Assembly (NCBI RefSeq): GCF_902806475.1
Contig: NZ_CADCWS010000003.1
Location: 1 to 64,000 of the forward strand
From: Candidatus Frankia nodulisporulans
Lineage (GTDB): Bacteria > Actinomycetota > Actinomycetes > Frankiales > Frankiaceae
Direction of reading: 5' to 3'
DNA: 64,000 nucleotides
The position numbers and the translations under genes are program-made. Under the pieces are notes generated by a model. The model was given only the letters and a program-made list of their open reading frames with translations, was not told the origin of the DNA and did not search any database. Of the stretch, positions 34,839 to 43,524 are shown in pieces (within the stretch, counting starts at the first letter, position 1; each line of letters begins with the position of its first letter).

Positions 34839-35747
34839 GTGGCTTCCACGTTCTCACCCCCCGCCGCGGGCGGGCGGCCCTGGCCCGCGGATCTAGGCAT
34901 CATCGACACCCTGGTGGGGATTCCGCAGGATCCGGATTCGTTGTACCGGTCGATCCGGGCGGCGGCCCGCGACCGGGAGTCCCGCGAAGAGTTCGTGATG
35001 CCGGCGTCCTACATGTTTCATGACGTTCCGGATGCGCACGGCCAGGATGTCGACCCCATCGCGTTCCTGCTCGACGAGATGGACCGGCACGGCGTCGAGG
35101 TCGGGCTGATCAGCCTGACCGCGAACCCCGAGGTCGCCGAGCGGGCGTTGGCCAAGCATCCCGACCGGTTCGTCGGTTCGATCACCTGCGACCCGAACCG
35201 GGGAATGGAAGGCATCCGAGCCCTGGTCCGGGCGCACGAGCAGTTCGGCGTCCGCGGGGTGAACATCGCCCCGCACCAGTGGGTTCCGCAGGTCGCCATC
35301 GACGCGCCGCTGATGTACCCGATCTACGCCAAGTGCGTGGAGCTCGGCATCCCGGTGTTCGTCACCGTGGGAATCGCCGGCCCCCGGGTACCGTCGAGGG
35401 TGCAGCACGTCGAGCTCGTCGACCAGGTGATGTACGACTTCCCCGAGCTCGTCTTCGTGATGCGCCACGGCGCGGAACCCTGGACCGAACTCGCGGTCAA
35501 GTTGATGATCAAATGGCCGAACCTCTATTATTCGACCAGTGCCTTCGCCCCGAAGCACTACCCGAAGGAAATTCTGGACTACGCCAACTCCCGCGGCGCC
35601 GACAAGATTCTCTACGCCGGCTACTTCCCCATGGGCCTTTCCCTCGACCGCATCATCCGCGAACTCGCGGATCTGCCGCTCAAGGAAAGCGTCTGGCCGA
35701 AGTTCCTGCGCGGGAACGCCGCCCGCATCCTCGGTATCTCCGGATGA
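34839..35747 (+). CDS. Amidohydrolase-2-fold protein lacking most metal ligands
   Basis: 302 residues from the GTG at 34839. The barrel order of the amidohydrolase 2 family is clear: FLLDEMDRHGVEVGLISL, VRGVNIAPHQWVPQVAID, YPIYAKCVELGIPVFVTVGI, YDFPELVFVMRHGAEPWTEL, WPNLYYSTSAFAP and FLRGNAARILGI. The metal positions are changed. The first strand reads LGIIDTLVG with no HxH, the fifth-strand His is absent (FVTVG), and the terminal GSD-P motif is LYAGYFPMG with no Asp. Only the His of MRHG remains. It may be non-hydrolytic, metal-free or a decarboxylase/hydratase-like relative; function unknown. First gene ahead of acyl-CoA dehydrogenase pair 3. Confidence 0.85.
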   Translation: MASTFSPPAAGGRPWPADLGIIDTLVGIPQDPDSLYRSIRAAARDRESREEFVMPASYMFHDVPDAHGQDVDPIAFLLDEMDRHGVEVGLISLTANPEVAERALAKHPDRFVGSITCDPNRGMEGIRALVRAHEQFGVRGVNIAPHQWVPQVAIDAPLMYPIYAKCVELGIPVFVTVGIAGPRVPSRVQHVELVDQVMYDFPELVFVMRHGAEPWTELAVKLMIKWPNLYYSTSAFAPKHYPKEILDYANSRGADKILYAGYFPMGLSLDRIIRELADLPLKESVWPKFLRGNAARILGISG

Positions 35748-35757
35748 GGAAGGTCTC

Positions 35758-36888
35758 GTGAACTTCGCTTTCACCGATGAGCAGAACGAGCTGCGCCGTA
35801 TGGTGCACGACTTCCTCGACGAGACCTCACCGGAGACCGAGGTCCGGCGGCTGGCCGAAACCTCCCTGGGTTACGACCCCGACATCTGGCTGCGGTTCGC
35901 CGGCGAGCTCGGCCTTGCCGGCCTGGCGATCCCGGAGGAGTACGGCGGCGCGGGCTACGGGTTCGTCGAGCTCGGCATCGTGCTGGAGGAGGCCGGGCGC
36001 ACGCTGTTCGGCGCCCCGCTGCTGTCCAGCGTGGTCCTGGCCGCCTCGACCCTGCTCGCGCTCGGCGACAAGTCGGCGAACGCCGACTACCTGCCCGCCA
36101 TCGCGGCCGGCACGACCACCGCCACGCTCGCTTTCGCCCCGCCGTCGGCACGCCTCGTCGACACGGACGCCGTGCGGGTCGACGCAACCCGCGACGCGCG
36201 CGGCTGGACGCTGACCGGCACCACCTCGTACGTCCTGGACGGTCACACCGCCGACCTGCTGCTCGTCGTCGCCCGCACCGGGGCGGGGCTGTCGGTGTTC
36301 GCCGTGGACGGGGCCGCACCCGGGGTGGCGCGCACCCCGCAGCAGACCGTCGACCAGACCCGCCGGCAGGCCACCATCGTCCTTGACGCGGCGGCGGCCC
36401 GGCTGGTCGGCGACGAGGGCGAGGCCTGCGCGGCGCTGGCCGGGGTGTTCGATCTGGCGACCGTCGCCCTCGGCGCCGAGCAGGTCGGCGGGGCGGCCCG
36501 CGTGCTCGAGCAGGCGGTCGAGTACGCGAAGATCCGCGTGCAGTTCGGCCGGCCCATCGGCTCGTTCCAGTCCATCAAGCACAAGCTGGCGGACCTGCAC
36601 CTCACCGTCGAGTCCGCCCGCTCGGCCGCCTACCACGCGCTGTGGGTCGCCGCCGAGAGTCCGGACGAGCTGCCCGAGGCGGCGAGTCTCGTCGGTGGCT
36701 GCTGCGGCGACGCGTTCGTCACCACCGCCCGGGAGAACATCCAGGTGCACGGTGGGATCGGCTTCACCTGGGAGCATCCGGCGCACCTGTACTTCAAGCG
36801 GGCACACAGCTCGCGGCTGCTGTTCGGCACGCCCGCGCAGCACCGCCAGCGCCTCGCCCGCCTGGTCCTGGCCGCGTCGACCGACTGA
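35758..36888 (+). CDS. Acyl-CoA dehydrogenase, beta-type partner (pair 3)
   Basis: 376 residues from the GTG at 35758 (VNFAFTDEQNELRRMVHDFL), 10 bases after the preceding stop, with GGAAGG upstream. Landmarks: LGLAGLAIPEEYGGAGYGFV, RVQFGRPIGSFQSIKHKLAD and QVHGGIGFTWEHPAHLYFKR, which includes the catalytic-Glu position. It is followed after 43 bases by the alpha-type gene. It is the most conventional of the four beta-type proteins. Confidence 0.92.
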   Translation: MNFAFTDEQNELRRMVHDFLDETSPETEVRRLAETSLGYDPDIWLRFAGELGLAGLAIPEEYGGAGYGFVELGIVLEEAGRTLFGAPLLSSVVLAASTLLALGDKSANADYLPAIAAGTTTATLAFAPPSARLVDTDAVRVDATRDARGWTLTGTTSYVLDGHTADLLLVVARTGAGLSVFAVDGAAPGVARTPQQTVDQTRRQATIVLDAAAARLVGDEGEACAALAGVFDLATVALGAEQVGGAARVLEQAVEYAKIRVQFGRPIGSFQSIKHKLADLHLTVESARSAAYHALWVAAESPDELPEAASLVGGCCGDAFVTTARENIQVHGGIGFTWEHPAHLYFKRAHSSRLLFGTPAQHRQRLARLVLAASTD

Positions 36889-36931
36889 CCATTATCTGAC
36901 CGCCAGTACGGCGGGTGGAGGCAGAGACCTG

Positions 36932-38140
36932 ATGTCGATCTCGTCCGCCGCGGGCTCCGAAGCGGGCTCCGAGGACTTCGAGGACCGCGCCACGTTCACC
37001 GCGCGTGTGCGGGCCTGGTTCGAGGCCAACGCGCCCCGGCGCGGTTCGGCCGAGGACTTCTCCGCCGTCCACGTCGTGTCCGGCCAGACCGTCGAGGAGT
37101 TCAACGAGCGCGAGGAACACGCCGTCGAGGTCACCCGGAACTGGCAGCGCAAGCTGTACGAGGCCGGGCTCGCCTCGCCCTCCTGGCCGACCGAGTGTGG
37201 CGGGCAGGGCGCGCCCGAGTGGGCGGACGAGGTCGTCCTGGCCGAACAGTCCCGCTGGGGCGTGTCGACGAAGATGTTCGCCGTCGGCCTGGAGATGGCC
37301 CCGGCCGTGCTGTTCGGGCACGGCAGCGCCGAGCAGCGCGCCCACTACCTGCCGCCGATCGTGCGCGGCGAGCAGACCTGGTGCCAGCTGCTGTCCGAAC
37401 CCGGCGCCGGTTCCGACCTCGCGAACGTCCAGACCAGGGCCACCCCGGTCGAGGGCGGTTGGTCGGTCAGCGGCCAGAAGGTGTGGACCTCGCACGCCGG
37501 CGGCGCCGAGTACGCGCTGCTCATCGCGCGCACCGGCACCCGCGAGGAGGGCCGCAAGGGGCTGTCCTGCTTCGCGCTGCGGATGACGCAGCCCGGCATC
37601 GACATCCGCCCCCTGCGGCAGATGTCCGGTGGATACCACTTCAACGAGGTCTTCATCGACGGCGCGTTCATCCCCGAGATCGGCCTGATCGGTGGCCTCG
37701 GCGACGGCTGGCTGGTGCTGCGCACCATGCTCGCCAGTGAGCGCGCCGCGATCGGCGGCGGCACCGGTGCCCGTTCGTCCACCCAGCTCATCGGTCTGGT
37801 GCGCCGGCTCGGCCTGCAGGACGACGAGGGCGTCCGCGAGATCGTCGCCGCCGCCGTCATCCGGGAGCGCACCCTGGACTTCACCCGTTTCCGGATCGCC
37901 GCCGGTCATCGCGTCGCGGCGGCGGGCTCGGTCACGAAGCTGCTCTACTCCGAGCACGCCCGGCTCAGTTCCGAGGCGGCGATGACCGTCCTGGGTCTGG
38001 CCGGCACCGTGGCCGACGACCCCGAGTCCGCACCCTGGATCGAACGGCTGCTGTTCGCCCCCGGTCTGCGCCTCGGCGGCGGCACCGACGAGATCCAGCG
38101 CAACACGATCGCCGAACGCGGCCTCGGCCTGCCCCGCTGA
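36932..38140 (+). CDS. Acyl-CoA dehydrogenase, alpha-type partner (pair 3)
   Basis: 402 residues from the ATG at 36932. Landmarks: PSWPTECGGQGAPEWADEVV, CQLLSEPGAGSDLANVQTRA, GGWSVSGQKVWTSHAGGAEY, LRQMSGGYHFNEVFIDGAFI and the C-terminal LRLGGGTDEIQRNTIAERGL. It lacks the GGIGFT-E segment of its partner. The last genes of this plus-strand unit end at a strong hairpin at 38214-38243. Confidence 0.92.
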   Translation: MSISSAAGSEAGSEDFEDRATFTARVRAWFEANAPRRGSAEDFSAVHVVSGQTVEEFNEREEHAVEVTRNWQRKLYEAGLASPSWPTECGGQGAPEWADEVVLAEQSRWGVSTKMFAVGLEMAPAVLFGHGSAEQRAHYLPPIVRGEQTWCQLLSEPGAGSDLANVQTRATPVEGGWSVSGQKVWTSHAGGAEYALLIARTGTREEGRKGLSCFALRMTQPGIDIRPLRQMSGGYHFNEVFIDGAFIPEIGLIGGLGDGWLVLRTMLASERAAIGGGTGARSSTQLIGLVRRLGLQDDEGVREIVAAAVIRERTLDFTRFRIAAGHRVAAAGSVTKLLYSEHARLSSEAAMTVLGLAGTVADDPESAPWIERLLFAPGLRLGGGTDEIQRNTIAERGLGLPR

Positions 38141-38213
38141 CTGACCGGCTGACAGACCTGCCCGGCCAACGCTGACCGCCACGGCGTTCACCGGACGGGG
38201 GTGCCGCGGCCAC

Positions 38214-38243
38214 GCCGCCGCGCGACGATCGCCGCGCGGCGGC
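38214..38243. terminator. Hairpin between convergent genes
   Basis: 11-bp perfect stem GCCGCCGCGCG/CGCGCGGCGGC with an 8-base loop, between acyl-CoA dehydrogenase pair 3 (plus) and an LLM gene (minus). No T run follows on either side. Confidence 0.55.
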
Positions 38244-38248
38244 CCAGG

Positions 38249-39133
38249 TCAGCCGCGGGTGAGGCTGGTCAGCTCACCGGCGACCAGGCGGCCGCGGATG
38301 ACGTCGGCGTGCGGCGGCGGGATGAACTGCAGGACGACCTGGTCGGCGCCGGCCTTGAGGTGCGCGCTGACCCGCTCGCCGAGCAGGTCCGGGTCGTCCG
38401 CGACGACGAGGGCGTCCACGAGCGGGTCGCTGACCGCGGTGAAGTCCTCCTCGGTGAAGCCGTAGCGCGCCAGGTTGGCGGTGTAGTTGGGCAGGCTCAG
38501 GCAGAAGCGCAGGTACTGGCGGACCGCGTCCTGGTCGACCGCGCCGTCCGCGTCGGTCAGCGCCACCATCTGGGCGGGGGCGAGAAAACGGCCCGGTCCC
38601 AGTGCCGCGCGGATCGCGGCGGTGTGCGGGACCGGGGCGAAGTAGGTGTGCGCGCCGTCGGCGGCCGTACCGGCGAGCGTCATCATCTTCGGCCCGAGGG
38701 CCCCGAGCACCGTCGGTGGGCGCCGACGCTGCCCGGCCGCGGCGCCCATCGCGGCGAGATACGCCCGCATGGTGGCCAGCGGGGGGCCGAACGTGTGGCC
38801 GCGGGCCTCGACCATGCTGCGGTGGCTCACCCCGAGGCCGAGGATGAACCGGCCGGGGAACGCCTCCTCGAGGGTGCTCGACACGGCCACCATCGCCTCG
38901 GGATCCCGGGCGTAGATCGTGGCGACGCCCAAGGCGACCGTGAGGTGCGTGGTCGCCGACAGGTACAGCGCGGCGCGGACGAACGGGTCGACGCCGCTGT
39001 GCTCGGGCAGCCACAGGCTCGCCACCCCGGCGGCCTCGACCTCCCGCACCGCCTCGACGGCCTGCGCCGCCGGCAGCCGGTCCAGGAACCCGCCCCACAG
39101 TCCGACCGGACCGGGCAGCGCCGCGGGACTCAT
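38249..39133 (-). CDS. LLM class F420-dependent oxidoreductase (MSMEG_4141-like)
   Basis: 294 residues from the ATG at 39133 with GGAGGAG upstream; a longer upstream frame has no homology. Motifs: GPVGLWGGFLDRLPAAQAVE, AAGVASLWLPEHSGVDPFVR, LTVALGVATIYARDPEAMV, GRFILGLGVSHRSMVEARGH and TVLGALGPKMMTLAGTAADG. The GLWGG start and LGVSHRSMVE region are typical of a mycobacterial F420-dependent family. Substrate unknown. In the same minus-strand unit as the frameshifted ligase and another LLM gene. Confidence 0.87.
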   Translation of the reverse strand: MSPAALPGPVGLWGGFLDRLPAAQAVEAVREVEAAGVASLWLPEHSGVDPFVRAALYLSATTHLTVALGVATIYARDPEAMVAVSSTLEEAFPGRFILGLGVSHRSMVEARGHTFGPPLATMRAYLAAMGAAAGQRRRPPTVLGALGPKMMTLAGTAADGAHTYFAPVPHTAAIRAALGPGRFLAPAQMVALTDADGAVDQDAVRQYLRFCLSLPNYTANLARYGFTEEDFTAVSDPLVDALVVADDPDLLGERVSAHLKAGADQVVLQFIPPPHADVIRGRLVAGELTSLTRG

Positions 39134-39183
39134 CTGATCTCCTCCGTCGTTGGGGTGTCGCCGTCGTCGGGGTGGCGCCGTCG

Positions 39184-39276
39184 TCAGGGCCGGACCGCGG
39201 CCCAGGTCTCCTGGTTCGCCGGCACCGACTCCATGATCGGCCGCCACCGCCGCGGAATCCGGTCGATGACCTTCAT
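39184..39276 (-). other. Short unidentified frame between ligase and LLM genes
   Basis: About 30 codons (MKVIDRIPRRWRPIMESVPA onward, ending TWAAVRP) with normal codon use, extendable upstream to 39390 inside the ligase 3' end. There is no ribosome site and no family was recognised. It may be a gene remnant; it is listed because the 240-base gap holds nothing else. Confidence 0.25.
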
Positions 39277-39373
39277 ATCGAGCTCGGGTTTCAGTGTGCG
39301 GGCAACCACCTGCCGGAAGCCAGCAGAAGCCCGCGGACGCCCACGAAGGCCGGGGCCCGAACCCGGCAGGCGG

Positions 39374-41031
39374 TCAGCCGAACAGGGCATCGAGGCGGGC
39401 CCGCTCGGCGGGTTCGAGCGTACGCAGCGCCGCGCCCCGCTCCGGGCGCCACACCACCCCGTCGACCTGCCAGGCCTCCCGCCGCAGCCGCATCTTGTCG
39501 ATCTTCATGCTGGCGAGTTTGGGGAGCTCCGCCGTGACCCGGACGAACGACGGCAGCCACTTGGGCCCCAGGTCGGGCTGCTCGGCGAGGAACGCGTCGA
39601 ACGCGGCGGCGTCGAAGCGGGCGTCGGCGCGCAGTTCGAGGGCGACCATGACCCGGTCGCCCACCGGATCGTCGGGCACGGCGTAGACGGCGACCGAGCG
39701 CACGTCCGCGAACCGTCCGATGATCGCCTCCACCGGGGCGGCGGCGAAGTTCTCCCCGTCGACCCGCAGCCACTCGTTGGACCGGCCGGCGAAGTACAGC
39801 CAGCCGTCGTCGTCGCGGTAGGCGAGGTCCCCCGACCAGTAGGCGCCCGCGCGGAACCGGGCCGAGGTGGCCTCGGAGTTGTTGTAGTAGCCCTCGAAGC
39901 CCTCCGTCGGCGCGGTCTCGACGATCTCGCCGACGGCGACGTCCAGGTTGGTGGGCCGCCCGTCCGGACCGAAGGTGACCCGCGGGCACTCCTGGCCGGT
40001 GGTCGCGTCGAGCACCCGGACGGTCGGGTCGGGCTTGCCGAGCGCGCCGTCGGGCATGGACGCGTCCCGGCGGATGATGATGATGCCCTCGGTGGAGCCG
40101 TAGCTGTCGCGCACGGTGGCGTCGAAGCGGCGGGCGAACTCGCGGATGTCGCGCAGCGACGCCTCGTTACCGACCGCGACCCGCAGCGGGCTGTCCGCGT
40201 CGTCGGGTCGCTCGGGGGTGGCGAGGATGTAGTTGAGTACCTTGCCGGTGTAGGTCATCACCGTGGCGCCGGTGCGGCGCAGGTCCGGCAGGGTGTTCGA
40301 GGCGGAGAACCTCGGCCGCGTCGCGATCGGGACGGCGGCGTTCAGTGCCGAGGACCAGCCGGTGAACAGCGAGCTGGAATGGAAGAACGGCAACGGCGAG
40401 TACACCAGGTCCCGACCACGCCGCAGCTCAGTGACCTTCGCGACGTGCCCGCCGGTGCGGGCGAAGCGGCCGTTGGTGCAGCGCACCGCCTTGGGCAGGC
40501 CGGTCGAACCGGACGTGAAGATCAGCAGGAACAGGTCCTCGGGACCGACCTCGACGGCCGGCAGCGTGGCCGGAGCCGCCTCGAGCAGCGCGGCGTACTC
40601 CGGGGTGTCGACGACGAGGACGCGCTCGGCCGGCACCGCCGTGTCCACCCCCTCGAGCAGCGGCGCGTAACCGGCGGAGGTCACCAGCAGCTGGCAGTCG
40701 GTGTGCCGGACGAGCTGGCCGAGCTGCTCGCCCCGGTAGGTCGCGTTGATGCCCACCACGGTCGCCCCCGACAGCGCGGCCGCGCCCAGCCAGAACACGT
40801 AGTCGGCCACGTTCTCCAGCAGGACACCGATGTGCGGGGGCGCCGCGGATCGCGCACCGACGCGAAGTGGTTCGCCCGGCGGGCGGCCTGCGCGACCAGC
40901 TCGCGGTAGCTCCACCGGTCATCGCCGATGATCAGGCCGGGGCTATCGTCCGCGGCCCGCGCCCGCAGCAGCTGTGCGGCTGTCGTCCCTGTTTGCGCAC
41001 CCTGTGCCAAGGCCGTACTCCCACTTTCCAC
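39374..41031 (-). pseudogene. FadD17-like acyl-CoA synthetase with one-base frameshift
   Basis: The N-terminal part (41031 to ~40841) reads TTAAQLLRARAADDSPGLII and WSYRELVAQAARRANHFASV. The continuation PPHIGVLLENVADYVFWLGA is one frame away. A sixth base in the G5 run at 40836-40840 (C on the coding strand) would join them as RDPRRPPHIGVLLENV, the FadD17-type sequence. After the break all AMP-ligase motifs are intact: LLIFTSGSTGLPKAVR, RDSYGSTEGIIIIRR, YWSGDLAYRDDDGWLYFAGR and LPKLASMKIDKMRLRREAW. FadD17-like enzymes activate steroid or fatty-type acids. Start uncertain: GTG at 41031 or 41073. The homopolymer site makes sequencing error a real possibility. Confidence 0.8.
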
Positions 41032-41131
41032 ATCGACTTCGGATCCGGTCCCACCGTCACGTTGCCTCACCACCAGCCGGCGGCGCCACCAGATACCGGC
41101 GTCTCGACCGTCCGGCCGACCACTGGCGGTC

Positions 41132-42142
41132 TCACCAGATGCCGGCGATGGCCTCCAGCATGGTGTGGTCGGTCGGCTCGACGATCACGGTGCTCAGCGG
41201 GCCGTCCCGCCAGGCGGCGAGCTGGTCGGCGATCCGCGCCGGCGGACCCACCAGGGCCAGGTCGTCGACCAGGTCGTCGGGGACGGCCGCGCACGCCCCG
41301 GCCCGGTCGCCGCCAAGGAACAGGTCCTGGATCCGGTTCGCCTCCTCGACATACCCGTAGCGGGCGACGAGATTGGCATAGAAGTTCTTCGTCTTCGACC
41401 CCATGCCGCCGATGTGCAACGCGATCCGCGGGCGGACCTCGTCGCGGCAGGCCTCGACGTCGTCACCGACGCAGGCGAGCACCGTCGGCGCGATCTGGAA
41501 GCCCGCGGGGGCGGCGGCGAGCGCCTCACCCCAGGCGTTCTTCCAGTGCCGCGGGCTCCACAGGTACGGCAGCAGACCATCGGCCTCGGCGACCGTCATC
41601 GCGACGTTCTTCGGCCCGAGCGCGGCGATGAGAATCGGCGTCTGCGGCGCACCCGGCAGCTGCGAACGCAGCGCCCGCCCCTGGCCGGTGGACCCGGGGC
41701 CGGTGTAGGGCACCTGGTAGACGGATCCCTCGAAGGCGACCTTGGCGGTGCCGGCGAGGGCCTGACGCAGGATGGCCAGGTACTCGCGGGTCATCTGCAC
41801 CGGCGGGCGGTACGGCACGCCATGCCAGCCCTCCACCACCTGCGGCCCGGACGCGCCAAGGCCGAGGATGAGCCGGCCCCCGGACAGCTGCTGCAGGGTG
41901 AGGGCCGTCATCGCGGTGGCGGCCGGGGTCCGGGCCGGCATCTGCGCGATCGCGGTGCCCAGTCGCAGCCGGGTGGTGATGCCGGCGATGAAGGCGAGCG
42001 GTGTGAAGGCGTCGGCACCCCATGCCTCGCCGGTCCACACCGAGTCATAGCCGGCCTGTTCGGCCCGGCGTGCCACCTCGGCGAGCGAGGCGCCCTTACC
42101 GCGGATTCCAGCCAGGCTCAGGCCAAGCGTTACCTCTGTCAC
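41132..42142 (-). CDS. LLM class F420-dependent oxidoreductase
   Basis: 336 residues from the GTG at 42142. Motifs: VTLGLSLAGIRGKGASLAEV, AEQAGYDSVWTGEAWGADAF, LRLGTAIAQMPARTPAATAM, GRLILGLGASGPQVVEGWHG and ILIAALGPKNVAMTVAEADG. Strong similarity in layout to the F420-dependent methylene-H4MPT reductase-like group (inference). A promoter-like TTGACA, 18 bases, TAGCGT ends seven bases before this GTG, so a leaderless transcript is predicted, with a regulon-type site on the -35 element. Confidence 0.88.
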   Translation of the reverse strand: MTEVTLGLSLAGIRGKGASLAEVARRAEQAGYDSVWTGEAWGADAFTPLAFIAGITTRLRLGTAIAQMPARTPAATAMTALTLQQLSGGRLILGLGASGPQVVEGWHGVPYRPPVQMTREYLAILRQALAGTAKVAFEGSVYQVPYTGPGSTGQGRALRSQLPGAPQTPILIAALGPKNVAMTVAEADGLLPYLWSPRHWKNAWGEALAAAPAGFQIAPTVLACVGDDVEACRDEVRPRIALHIGGMGSKTKNFYANLVARYGYVEEANRIQDLFLGGDRAGACAAVPDDLVDDLALVGPPARIADQLAAWRDGPLSTVIVEPTDHTMLEAIAGIW

Positions 42143-42500
42143 GTATTCGACGCTAGCCCGACGCAAAACTCGATGTCAATGTCAACGTCTGGCACCGGAG
42201 CATGCCTGCCCACCTCCGCCGCCCACGAGCGCTGCCCACGAGGACCTGCCGCACCGCGGCCGGCTCGGCGGTGGGCGGGCGCCGTGGCGGCCGGGCGGAC
42301 GCCGCGTCCGTTGTCCCGTCAGGACCGGACCCGTTATGGTCACGCTGTCCATGATGGCCTGGGTTCGCGGCCGGGATTGGACGTCCGCGGTCGCCCCTAC
42401 CGGCGGCTGCCCACAGCAGGCAGGGCATAGGTCCCGATTTCGGGACACGCACGGACGCGGGTTCCCGGCTGGGAACGGCGTCCCTGGGCAGGAGGACACT
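42143..42500. other. Divergent intergenic region, LLM to SDR
   Basis: 358 bases without a supported gene. The LLM promoter and operator occupy the left end. On the SDR side only the ribosome site GGAGG (42491-42495) is clear. Confidence 0.5.
42150..42189 (-). promoter_or_regulatory. Leaderless promoter with regulon-type operator on the -35
   Basis: Minus strand: -35 TTGACA (42179-42174), 18-base spacer, -10 TAGCGT (42155-42150), then seven bases to the GTG at 42142. TTGACATCGA (42179-42170) matches the regulon core and coincides with the -35; a second TTGAC copy lies just upstream (GTTGACATTGAC). Confidence 0.6.
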
Positions 42501-43268
42501 GTGGATCTGACAGGACGTTCGGCGATCGTCACCGGAGGTGCCGGCGGTCTCGGCGCCGCGACCGTGCGGCATCTCGTCGGCCTCGGCGTGAAGACCGTGG
42601 TCTTCGACCTGCACGACGGCGGTACCAAGGAGGTCGCCGACAGCATCGGGCCGGACGCCCTCGCGGTCAGCGGTGACATCAACGACGACGACGTGGTGCG
42701 GTCCGCGATCAGCGCGGCCCAGTCGCTGGGCACCTTCTCGATCGTCGTGAACGTCGCCGGCGGCGGCATCGCCGCCCGCACCCTCAACCGCGACGGAACC
42801 CCGCACGACAAGGACTCGTTCGTCCGCGTCCTGCAGCTCAACGCGGTCGGCACGTTCAACGTCACCCGGCTGTCCGCCGCGGCGATAGCCCACAACACCC
42901 CGACCGAGGACGGCGAGCGGGGCGTGATCGTCAACACCGCCTCCATCGCCGGCCTGGAGGGCCAGGTCGGTCAGCTGGCCTACGCCGCGGCCAAGGCCGC
43001 CATCCTCGGCATGTCGCTGCCGTTGGCCCGTGACCTCGCCCCGTCCGGCATCCGGGTGAACGCGATCGCGCCCGGCACCATGGGCACCCCGATCATGCTC
43101 TCCGCGCCCGAGGGGTTGAAGGAGAAGCTGACCTCGAACATCCAGTTCCCCAAGCGGATGGGCCGGCCGGAGGAGTTCGCCCTTCTGGTCGAGTCGATCG
43201 TGCGCAACCCCTACCTCAACGGCGAGAACATCCGTCTCGACGGCGCGCTGCGCTTCCCCCCGAAGTAG
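42501..43268 (+). CDS. SDR, 3-hydroxyacyl-CoA dehydrogenase type II-like
   Basis: 255 residues from the GTG at 42501 with GGAGG five bases upstream. Short-chain dehydrogenase: cofactor motif VTGGAGGLGAATVRHLVGLG, Asp in VVFDLHD (NAD preference), VNVAGGGIAARTLN, VNTASIAGLEGQVGQLAYAAAKAA with the Ser-Tyr-Lys triad, and VNAIAPGTMGTPIM. This matches the HSD17B10-like group acting on 3-hydroxyacyl-CoA or hydroxysteroid substrates. The thiolase gene follows 256 bases later, with its own regulated promoter, so the two would carry out consecutive beta-oxidation steps. Confidence 0.92.
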   Translation: MDLTGRSAIVTGGAGGLGAATVRHLVGLGVKTVVFDLHDGGTKEVADSIGPDALAVSGDINDDDVVRSAISAAQSLGTFSIVVNVAGGGIAARTLNRDGTPHDKDSFVRVLQLNAVGTFNVTRLSAAAIAHNTPTEDGERGVIVNTASIAGLEGQVGQLAYAAAKAAILGMSLPLARDLAPSGIRVNAIAPGTMGTPIMLSAPEGLKEKLTSNIQFPKRMGRPEEFALLVESIVRNPYLNGENIRLDGALRFPPK

Positions 43269-43425
43269 GACCTCCCCCGGCCCGGGGCCTTCCTCGCTGC
43301 CGCCGGTCTCCCCGTGCAGACATGGAGACCGGCGCGGACGGCCCGGCGACAGCTGGACCTGCGGCGTTACGGGAACGCCCGGGGTCGGCCGCGGGTCGGT
43401 TGCGAGTGGCAGGGGCGCTGGCTAG

Positions 43426-43445
43426 TGTCGATATCAATATCGACA
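43426..43445. promoter_or_regulatory. Regulon-type operator after a thiolase promoter
   Basis: Perfect inverted repeat: TGTCGATAT and ATATCGACA around CA. TTGATATCGA (core) lies on the minus strand at 43437-43428. Plus-strand promoter candidate: TTGCGA (43400-43405), 17 bases, TAGTGT (43423-43428), so the operator covers the end of the -10 and the expected start point. Same layout as at 24964. Confidence 0.7.
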
Positions 43446-43524
43446 TCTGCGCGGATGGGCGGCGTGTCGCGCCGCGGCGGTGCCGTCGGCGGGCGCGCGG
43501 CCGGTTCCCCCAGGGAGGATCCCC

